From the NCBI GenBank assembly GCA_036524155.1, contig DATDCV010000178.1, positions 1 to 36,805 of the forward strand: a stretch of 36,805 bases of DNA, given 5' to 3'. The notes beneath the pieces were generated by a model, which was given only the letters and a program-made list of their open reading frames with translations, had not been told where the DNA came from and did no database searches. Numbering within the stretch: the first letter of the stretch is position 1; each line of letters starts with the position of its first letter. Shown here piece by piece: positions 30,331 to 36,805 of the stretch. Position numbers and translations under genes: made by a program. This DNA comes from DATDCV01 sp036524155. Lineage in GTDB: Bacteria; Verrucomicrobiota; Verrucomicrobiia; Limisphaerales; UBA8199.

Positions 30331-30480
30331 CCACCCACCAGGGCGAAAGAAAATAGCCCAGCCTCTCAAGGCCTTGTCATTACCCACCCGTTCCATCAAC
30401 TCAAATCAGTTCGTCTTTGCGACACCTGACCGAAGGCCTGGAAACGAGGCGAGCCTAGCCGTGACGCCAACGGCGTCAGT

Positions 30481-30678
30481 CATACCAGCACAGGGCAACG
30501 CCCTGGGATCATGGGCGCAATAGACTGCAGGCCAACGGCCTGCCTCACCGAGGGGGCTGGAGCACTACCCCATCCCGCCCCCGCCCGGATCTACGTCCAG
30601 GGAGCGATGAGTCGCGCTTTCAGCGTTGGGAGGGCTCCGGGGGGCGATGAACCCAGGGCGTTGCCCTGGGCTGGTATG
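30481..30678. repeat. Inverted repeat with 32-bp arms containing CAGGGC hairpins
   Basis: 30481-30512 and 30647-30678 are inverted copies matching at 30 of 32 bases. Each arm contains a small hairpin (CAGGGC, AACG or GTTG, then CCCTG). They look like two opposed copies of one dispersed element around a ~134-base spacer. Confidence 0.65.
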
Positions 30679-30753
30679 AAGCAGGCCCTTGGCCTGGAGG
30701 TCGGCGGTGTCCGGCTTCAACTCTTTCGGAGTTGGCGCTGTTTGGCGGCGGAT

Positions 30754-30872
30754 ATCCCAGGGTAGCCCCGCTCTTTGGGCCTGGAGTTGGCGGATGGCTT
30801 GCGGAGCAGGTGCGGCTCGATCCTGGATTCGAACGCAAGCTGGCTGAATAAAGAGCGGGGCAACCCAGGGCT
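30754..30872. repeat. Long hairpin with 23-bp arms
   Basis: 30754-30776 and 30850-30872 are complementary at 20 of 23 bases, with core GCCCCGCTCTTT / AAAGAGCGGGGC, around a 73-base loop. Could be an RNA structure or a mobile palindromic element. Confidence 0.65.
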
Positions 30873-30974
30873 ACACGATTGCATCCTTTCAGGATACTGG
30901 ACGTCATAAATGCTTGCGCCGCCTGAGGGCACGCGGCGCGACTTATGCCGGTGCGTATAGAACCGCCAAACTTC

Positions 30975-31811
<837 letters not shown>

Positions 31812-31912
31812 GAGAACTCTCCGGCTGCTTGTTCTTGGTGTCATAGGCATTATACCACCCGGGCCGGCCCCATGTCCAGACCCGCCAGGGCATTCAGCGC
31901 CGAACAACGCTA

Positions 31913-32076
31913 GTGACAAACTCGTCATAAGTCTCTGTCGTGTAGCGCAGATTTGTAATCTGCTGTATCGCCGATTTTCAATCGGCAAAGCACCGCAACC
32001 GCTGGGCGCCCTGCAGGTTACAAACCCGCGATACAGCAGGTTACAAACCCGCGCTACCACTTTGTCCACAGCCCTG
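31913..32076. repeat. Palindromic element, copy A (~164 bp)
   Basis: Outer arms TGTAGCGCAGATTTGTAATC and, on the right, an imperfect complement ending GCGCTAC enclose a nested hairpin GCCGATTTTCAATCGGC. Same order and orientation as copy B at 34980-35143, including conserved flanks (GTGA.AAA on the left; TTTG.CCACAGCCCTG on the right). It fills most of the gap 31812-32085. Confidence 0.8.
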
Positions 32077-32085
32077 GCCGAAAGC

Positions 32086-34833
32086 TCACGGGCCGGCGAG
32101 ACGGAAGAAGCGGGCAGCGCCGGTGGCCGCCAACTGCACGGTATGCTGAGTCCCGATAACCAGCGCGGGCGTGGTCTCGTCGCTCCAGCTTTGACTCGTT
32201 AAGCTCGGGCTGGACTGGAGTCGATAGCTGGCGGGTGAATCCCAGGAGATCGCGATGTGGCCGCTCCCCGCCGCCGCCGAGAGTCGCGGGTTGAGCGTCG
32301 CAATGGCCGGGAAAGCGCCGGAGGGAACGAGTTGCACCCCGGCGATTCCCAAACCGGTGGGGCCGCTGACCACCGTCGCGGTCACGGTGATGGTGCTGCT
32401 GGCCGGCGTCACTCCCGTGAACCGGACATAATTCCCCGCCGCTCGGGCATTGGGATCCGTGCTGGCCGACAGGATAAATCCCGTCGCCGGATCGTAAGCG
32501 CCGGGCTCCGTCCAGTAGTAAGTGGTCGCGCCGATGCTCACGTCCAAATCTTCCGGCCCGGTGTCCACATCGCCGTAAACGTAAACGTCATAAAACGCGG
32601 GAGCCAGGTTCGTGAACAAGATGGTCATGCTCCCGCCGCTTTGCTTGTAGACTCCTTTCATCAGCCTCGCATTCGGAGTATCGGCGGGGCCGTCGGCGTT
32701 CCAGGCGTCGTTGCAGTGGACCTCCACCTGGATGGCGGTGAGTTCGCCCGCGCTATCAGCCAAACCGCCCGAGAGCCCGACGTGGAGTCCGCCGAAGTTC
32801 CCCCAATCACCGCCGCCAAAGTTGATGTTGTTCCAGTTGGTCTGCGCGACCACTCCGGCTGAGTCGGCGGGCGCCAATTGCCACTGCAAGACATCGGTTG
32901 GCGTGCCGGTGCTGCCCAGAAAATTCGCGCCGATGGAGGCCACGCGTGTGCCCGGATCGTTGGTGACGCTTAACACGACCAGGTCGCTCGCGACGGAACT
33001 GACCTCGTTGCTCACGATGACCTGATACTTGGCTCCGCTGTCGCTCAGAGCCACGGGCGGGGTCGTGTAGCTGCTGCTGGTCGCGCCGGCGATGGGCGAG
33101 CTGTCCTTAAGCCATTGGAATCTCGGGCTCGGCCCGGTGGCCCACACCAGGAAGGTGGCGGAATTCCCCGGCGCCGCCACGGTCGGCCGCGGCTGAGCCC
33201 CAATCCCCACCGGGCTGGTGTTCCGTGGAAAAGCCGCCGACGAGAAGACCTGCAATCCCGCGATGCCCAGGCCATCACTGCCGCCCTGATACGTCGCTTT
33301 GATCGTAATCGTCCCGCTCCCCGACGCCACGCCCACGCCGGCGAACTTCACGTAATTGCCGCTGGCCCGGGCATTGGGATCGGTGCTGGCCGCCTCGGCA
33401 AACCCGGTCGCCTCGTCAAAGGCCGCGGGTTCGGTCCAATAGAAGGTCTTGTCGCCGATGCTCACGTCCAAATCCACCGGCCCGCCATTCACGTTGCCGT
33501 AGACGTAAACGTCGAAGAACGCCGGCCCAACGGTCAAATTCGAAACAACCAAAGTCATCGCCGATCCGACGCCGGCCTGCTTCAGGATGCCTTTCATCAG
33601 CTTGCCATTCGGCGTGTCGGCGGCGCCATCGGCGTTCCACGCGTCATTGCACTGGACTTGAATCTGCGCCGAGCTTAGCTGGCCCGCGCTATCCAGCAGA
33701 CTGCCGGATACGCCAACTTTGACGCCGCCGAAGTTCCCCCAGTCGCCGTCGCCGAAATTAACATTGTTCCAATTGCCCCGCGGCACCACGCCCGCCAGGT
33801 CGGCCGGCGCCAATTGCCACTGCAACACATCGGTTGGCGTGCCGGCGCTTCCGAGAAAATTCGCGCCAATCGAGGCGACCCGCGTGCCCGGGTCGTTCAT
33901 CACGGTCAAGCGGACCTCGTCACTCGTCACCGAATTGACGTTGTTGCGGACGGTGACCTTGTATTTTGCGCCGTCATCGCTCAGCGCCAGCGGTGCCGTG
34001 CTGTAACTGCTGCGGGTGGCGCCCGAAATCGGCGCGCCCTCTTTCAGCCACTGGTAACCGGCGCCCGGCCCGCTCGCCACGACCGAGAACGTCGCGGTGC
34101 CGCCCGGAGCCGCCAACTGCGGCTGCGGCTGAACCGTGATCGCCACCGGCGTGGTATTGGTCGGAAAACTGCCCGCGGTGACCAGTTGCAGCGCCGCAAT
34201 GCCCAACCCATCGCTGCCGGCCAGATACGTCGCGTGCACGGTGATCGCGCCGTCCACGGGCGTCACGCCGCTGAACTTGGCGTAGTTCCCGCCGGCTCGC
34301 GCAAACGGATCGCTGCTGGCCGCCGCCATGAATCCTGCCGCCGCATCAAAGTACGCCGGCTCCGTCCAGTAATTCGTCGTGCTCCCGATACTCACGTCCA
34401 AATCCACCGGCCCCCCGTTGACGTCGCCGTACACGTAAACGTCGTACGTGGCCGCGGCCAGGTTCGTGAACGTCAGCGTCATGCTCGTGCCGATGGTGCC
34501 TTGCTTGATCACGCCTTTCATCAACTTCTCGTCCGGGGTGGCGGTCGGGCCGTCGGCGTTCCACGCGTCATTCGCTTCGAACTGGAGCAGCACCCCCGTG
34601 ACGTTGCCTGAGGCGTCCATCAACGGCTCCGAAATGCCCACGTTCCCGGTCGCCACACTGTTGATGTTGTTCCAATTAAGCTGCGCGACTACCCCCGCCG
34701 AGTCGGCTGCACTCAGCGCCGTCTCGCCCGCACCATCCCCGAGAAAATTCGCGCCGATGGACGCGCCAAAGACTGAGTCGGAGCCAAACCGAATCAGGGC
34801 TGTCAGGAGGACCGTTAAGGTGATGGTTTTCAT
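32086..34833 (-). CDS. Large exported protein with three repeat domains and Ig-like domains
   Basis: 915 residues from the ATG at 34833. The signal peptide is MKTITLTVLLTALIRFGSDSVFG. Three homologous ~200-residue domains (starting ASIGANFLG, with NDAWNADGP, LMKG, YDVYVYGDVNGGPVDLDVSIG, YWTEPA.FD and GSDGLGIA.LQ) alternate with two Ig-like domains (ITVQPQPQLAAPGGTATFSV ... YQWLKEGAPISGATRSSY; second copy ARFQWLKDSSPIAGATSSSY-like). The C-terminal ~65 residues (ISWDSPASYRLQSSPSL ... AARFFRLAGP) are a tail seen on many exported verrucomicrobial proteins. Likely extracellular adhesion or carbohydrate binding. An upstream ATG at 34872 has a better ribosome site (GAGG) and would add 13 residues. 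The gene is bracketed by palindromic copies A and B. Confidence 0.85.
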   Translation of the reverse strand: MKTITLTVLLTALIRFGSDSVFGASIGANFLGDGAGETALSAADSAGVVAQLNWNNINSVATGNVGISEPLMDASGNVTGVLLQFEANDAWNADGPTATPDEKLMKGVIKQGTIGTSMTLTFTNLAAATYDVYVYGDVNGGPVDLDVSIGSTTNYWTEPAYFDAAAGFMAAASSDPFARAGGNYAKFSGVTPVDGAITVHATYLAGSDGLGIAALQLVTAGSFPTNTTPVAITVQPQPQLAAPGGTATFSVVASGPGAGYQWLKEGAPISGATRSSYSTAPLALSDDGAKYKVTVRNNVNSVTSDEVRLTVMNDPGTRVASIGANFLGSAGTPTDVLQWQLAPADLAGVVPRGNWNNVNFGDGDWGNFGGVKVGVSGSLLDSAGQLSSAQIQVQCNDAWNADGAADTPNGKLMKGILKQAGVGSAMTLVVSNLTVGPAFFDVYVYGNVNGGPVDLDVSIGDKTFYWTEPAAFDEATGFAEAASTDPNARASGNYVKFAGVGVASGSGTITIKATYQGGSDGLGIAGLQVFSSAAFPRNTSPVGIGAQPRPTVAAPGNSATFLVWATGPSPRFQWLKDSSPIAGATSSSYTTPPVALSDSGAKYQVIVSNEVSSVASDLVVLSVTNDPGTRVASIGANFLGSTGTPTDVLQWQLAPADSAGVVAQTNWNNINFGGGDWGNFGGLHVGLSGGLADSAGELTAIQVEVHCNDAWNADGPADTPNARLMKGVYKQSGGSMTILFTNLAPAFYDVYVYGDVDTGPEDLDVSIGATTYYWTEPGAYDPATGFILSASTDPNARAAGNYVRFTGVTPASSTITVTATVVSGPTGLGIAGVQLVPSGAFPAIATLNPRLSAAAGSGHIAISWDSPASYRLQSSPSLTSQSWSDETTPALVIGTQHTVQLAATGAARFFRLAGP

Positions 34834-34979
34834 AGTACTGGTGGGTGTGTGGTTCTGGAGCGCAATAATCATGAAGCCTCTTCAAGCGATCATAAACAGG
34901 GCTGGACCCACTCAGAATAGGGGCCCTGAGCGGATCTGACAACGCCAATTTCGGCTAAAATACCTTCGGTGCACGGCCC

Positions 34980-35143
34980 GTGAGAAAGGCGCCATAAACC
35001 CCTGTCCTGTAGCGCAGATTTGTAATCTGCCGTATCGCCGATTTTCAATCGGCAGAGCGCCGGAGCTGCTGGGCGCCCTGCAGGTTACAAACCCGCGATA
35101 CGGCAGATTACAAATCTGCGCTACGACTTTGGCCACAGCCCTG
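34980..35143. repeat. Palindromic element, copy B (~164 bp), flanked by 11-bp direct repeats
   Basis: Same element and orientation as copy A, with a better-preserved stem: TGTAGCGCAGATTTGTAATC on the left and GATTACAAATCTGCGCTAC on the right, and the inner hairpin GCCGATTTTCAATCGGC. ACCTTCGGTGC occurs at 34962-34972 and again at 35144-35154, so the element is enclosed by 11-bp direct repeats, as after transposition. It occupies most of the intergenic stretch 34834-35170; nothing else is seen there. Confidence 0.8.
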
Positions 35144-35170
35144 ACCTTCGGTGCTGATTCGTTGGTGCTG

Positions 35171-36466
35171 CTACAATTGGTCGTATGGACTGGTCACCCC
35201 CAGCCCGGGGCGGTTCATCACGTGGGTGTAGATCTGCGTGGTGGCGACATCCGCGTGGCCCAGCAGGTCCTGCACCGTCCGGATATCGCTGCCGGCGTCC
35301 AGCAGGTGCGTCGCGAAGCTATGGCGCAGCGTGTGCGGGGTGACCCGTTTGTCGAGCCGCGCCGCCCGTGAGGCCTCGCGGATCGCGTGCTGGAACGTGG
35401 CGTCGAGCACATGATGCCGCCGCTGCAAGCCCGAGTGCGGGTCGCGCATGAGCTGGCGCGAAGGAAAAAACCAGAACCATTCCCAGGCCACACCGGCGCC
35501 GGGATATTTCCGTTCCAGCGCTTCGGGAATCCACACCCCCGCCAGGCCGGCCCCACGGTCCTGCTCATGCAGGCCGCGCAGGCGGTCCCGATGCTCCCGC
35601 AGCCGGTCTACTAGTTTCTCGGGCAACACCGTCACGCGGTCCTTATCCCCTTTGCCTGAACGCACGAACAGTTGCTGCCGGTCCAGGTCCACGTCCTTAA
35701 TCCGCAGCCGCAGCAGCTCGGTCAACCGCAAGCCGCTGCCGTACATCAGCTCCGCCATCAGCCGGGTCGTGCCTTCCAGCTTCGCAAAGAGCCGCCCGCA
35801 CTCCGCCCGCGTCAGCACCGTCGGCACCCGCGGTCCCCGCCGCGACACCTCGTAACCGCTGAGGTCCCCGAGGTCCTGGGCCAGCGCTTCGCGGAACAGG
35901 AACACCAGCGCGTTGAGCGCCTGCTTTTGCGTGGCCACGCTCACGCGCCCCTTCACCGCCAGCCGGCTCAAGAACGCCTTGACGTCCTCGCCGGTGGCTT
36001 CTTCCACGCCTTTGCCCCCCATGAACTGGTGCAAACGCCACGCCCATTCCCGATACGTTTGCTCCGTCCGCCACGAGTAATGATTCAACCGCAGCCGCTC
36101 AATCAGCCGCCGTTCCCAGGCCGTCCGGCCGGTGTCGGCATGCCCCAGGCTCGGTACTCCTTCCGGCTGCAACCCGGAAGTCCGTTTTCCCTCCCGGAAA
36201 AACCACCGCAGCCCCTCGCGCCACAGTTCCGGGTTTCGCGCCAACCCCCGTCGTTCCACATCCGCCAGGTAGGCCCGCGCGCTCTCAAACGTCACGCTCA
36301 GCCCATTGCGCCGGCAATACTCCAGGTAATTATCTACCGCCAGCGCATACCCGGCCCGCACCCGCTCCGCCAGCCTTGACCCGTTAAGCGCCTCTCGCCA
36401 GTGCGCGAAGATCACCGCCGGAACCGTAGGAAAATGCTGCCCGCCAGCCGATTGGTGCGCTTCCAT
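35171..36466 (-). CDS. intI: Integron-integrase-type tyrosine recombinase with N-terminal extension
   Basis: 431 residues from the ATG at 36466 (a GTG at 36469 precedes it). The catalytic set of tyrosine recombinases is complete: R247 in GSGLRLTELLRLR, lysine in SGKGDKDRV, H378-x-x-R381 in HTLRHSFATHLL, H404 in LLGHADVATT, and Y413 in QIYTHV. The block IPEALERKYPGAGVAWEWFWFFPSR ... GLQRRHHV (about 313-352) matches the extra domain that distinguishes IntI from XerC/D. RPGLGVTSPYDQL is the usual IntI C-terminus. The chain is about 95 residues longer than IntI1; the added N-terminus (AHWREALNGSRLAERVRAGY ... EYCRRNGLSVTFESARAYL) looks like a second core-binding-like helical domain. attI and cassettes would be expected beyond the 5' end, at 36467 onwards, mostly outside the window. 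Confidence 0.9.
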   Translation of the reverse strand: MEAHQSAGGQHFPTVPAVIFAHWREALNGSRLAERVRAGYALAVDNYLEYCRRNGLSVTFESARAYLADVERRGLARNPELWREGLRWFFREGKRTSGLQPEGVPSLGHADTGRTAWERRLIERLRLNHYSWRTEQTYREWAWRLHQFMGGKGVEEATGEDVKAFLSRLAVKGRVSVATQKQALNALVFLFREALAQDLGDLSGYEVSRRGPRVPTVLTRAECGRLFAKLEGTTRLMAELMYGSGLRLTELLRLRIKDVDLDRQQLFVRSGKGDKDRVTVLPEKLVDRLREHRDRLRGLHEQDRGAGLAGVWIPEALERKYPGAGVAWEWFWFFPSRQLMRDPHSGLQRRHHVLDATFQHAIREASRAARLDKRVTPHTLRHSFATHLLDAGSDIRTVQDLLGHADVATTQIYTHVMNRPGLGVTSPYDQL

Positions 36467-36483
36467 CACTTTGCCGTTTTACA

Positions 36484-36655
36484 ACTTTGTCCCTAACAGT
36501 GCAAAGACAAACATCAACCCCGCCGTGCTTCCCCCTACCATCCGAAATACTCCACACCGAACCTTAACCTTGACACTATATCGTTAAGCAGCCATCATGC
36601 CGCCATGAACCTGCCCTCACCGTACATCTTTGTCTTTGCTCTATGACTTTGTCCC
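36484..36655. repeat. Paired repeats in the divergent region upstream of intI
   Basis: ACTTTGTCCC occurs as direct repeats at 36484-36493 and 36646-36655. Just inside them GCAAAGACAAA (36501-36511) and TTTGTCTTTGC (36629-36639) are perfect inverted repeats. GTTAAGC (36583-36589) and GTTGAAC just after the second repeat fit the GTTRRRY core-site consensus, but such short matches are weak. This could be recombinase-binding sequence (attI-like) or promoter control; no full attC structure is visible. No gene is seen in 36467-36767. Confidence 0.45.
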
Positions 36656-36767
36656 AAACATACTGTTGAACTAAACCGCTTCGCGGCAGGGCAGGCCCTT
36701 CGGCGGTAGGGTGGGTTGTCGAGTTTTTCTTCATCTGGGTGGTGGGCTGGCTAGTGTGGCAGCACCT

Positions 36768-36805
36768 ATGACACCCTTACGCAGCCGTTTGATCGAGGAG
36801 ATCAC
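36768..36805 (+). CDS. Possible second site-specific recombinase, first 12 codons only
   Basis: The frame MTPLRSRLIEEI runs off the right edge. It resembles the N-terminus of a family of phage-integrase-type recombinases (MTPLR-R-IE-M) often linked to IS91-like transposases. It is divergent from intI. Twelve residues are too few to be sure. Confidence 0.4.
   Translation, partial: MTPLRSRLIEEI

Larger units (their letters stand above)
30180..30974. other. 795-bp gene-free block rich in palindromes
   Basis: No coding sequence is supported. The block holds three large inverted-repeat elements (separate entries) and several small hairpins with an AACG/GTTG-like loop: GACGCCAACGGCGTC, AGGGCAACGCCCT, AGGCCAACGGCCT, AGGGCGTTGCCCT. 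CAACTCTTTCGGAGTTG near 30718 is another. It reads like an array of REP-type elements downstream of comM. Confidence 0.6.

Noticed and set aside
28527..30338. 603-residue frame antisense to comM
   Set aside because: Composition is Arg/His/Asp-rich, as expected from the complement of a GC-rich coding strand; comM on the plus strand is unmistakable.
30481..30872. CRISPR array, suggested by repeated short motifs
   Set aside because: The repeats are palindromes in both orientations at irregular spacing, with no constant direct repeat and spacer pattern and no cas gene.
31913..32076. attC site of an integron cassette, given the integrase nearby
   Set aside because: The arms do not carry the RYYYAAC/GTTRRRY end boxes, the stem is nearly perfect instead of having the attC bulges, and both copies are on the 3' side of intI.

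Overview
The window is high-GC chromosomal DNA that most resembles a Verrucomicrobiota genome, probably a free-living Limisphaerales/Pedosphaera-type organism or an environmental MAG. No rRNA, tRNA or marker gene confirms this. The assignment is inferred from content: two ECF sigma factor / Ser-Thr kinase / WD40 pairs, two type-IV-pilin-like proteins with the FTLIELLVVIAIIAILA N-terminus and a C-terminal FVDGH motif, large exported repeat proteins ending in a conserved FFRLA-type tail, and many dispersed palindromic repeats.

Layout. 1-3917 (minus): an ECF sigma factor followed by a kinase-WD40 protein that runs off the left edge. 4184-9455: a zinc-ribbon membrane protein (plus), then a TPR protein, an exported protein and a Tat-exported sugar-isomerase-like protein (minus). 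9843-11948: an exported protein made of three near-identical repeats of about 200 residues. 11991-14188: a MITE-like element abutting an IS4-family insertion sequence, whose transposase is translationally coupled to a small HARE-HTH protein behind a strong promoter and a palindromic operator. 14535-15623: an exported left-handed beta-helix protein built from about 50 hexapeptides.

16008-20178 (plus) is the centrepiece: a compact stressosome operon, rsbR-rsbS-rsbT-rsbX, overlapping or abutting a soluble histidine kinase and a NarL-type response regulator. The kinase N-terminus resembles the RsbT-binding domain of RsbU. This suggests stress sensed by the RsbR/RsbS complex releases RsbT, which acts on a two-component system instead of a sigma-B partner-switching cascade; RsbX would reset it.

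20385-25741 (minus): an exported protein, then a second kinase with 16 WD40 repeats behind a second ECF sigma factor. 25872-30179: a frameshifted pilin-like gene, a SAM methyltransferase, a small membrane protein coupled to a Wzz-like polysaccharide co-polymerase, and comM/yifB. 30180-30974 is a gene-free block of nested palindromes, including a diverged duplicate of the comM 3' end. 30975-36805: a pilin-like protein, a large exported protein with Ig-like domains bracketed by two copies of a ~165-bp palindromic element, an integron-type tyrosine recombinase with an extra N-terminal region, and at the right edge the first codons of what may be a second, divergent recombinase.

All assignments come from reading translations and motifs by eye; no database search was possible.
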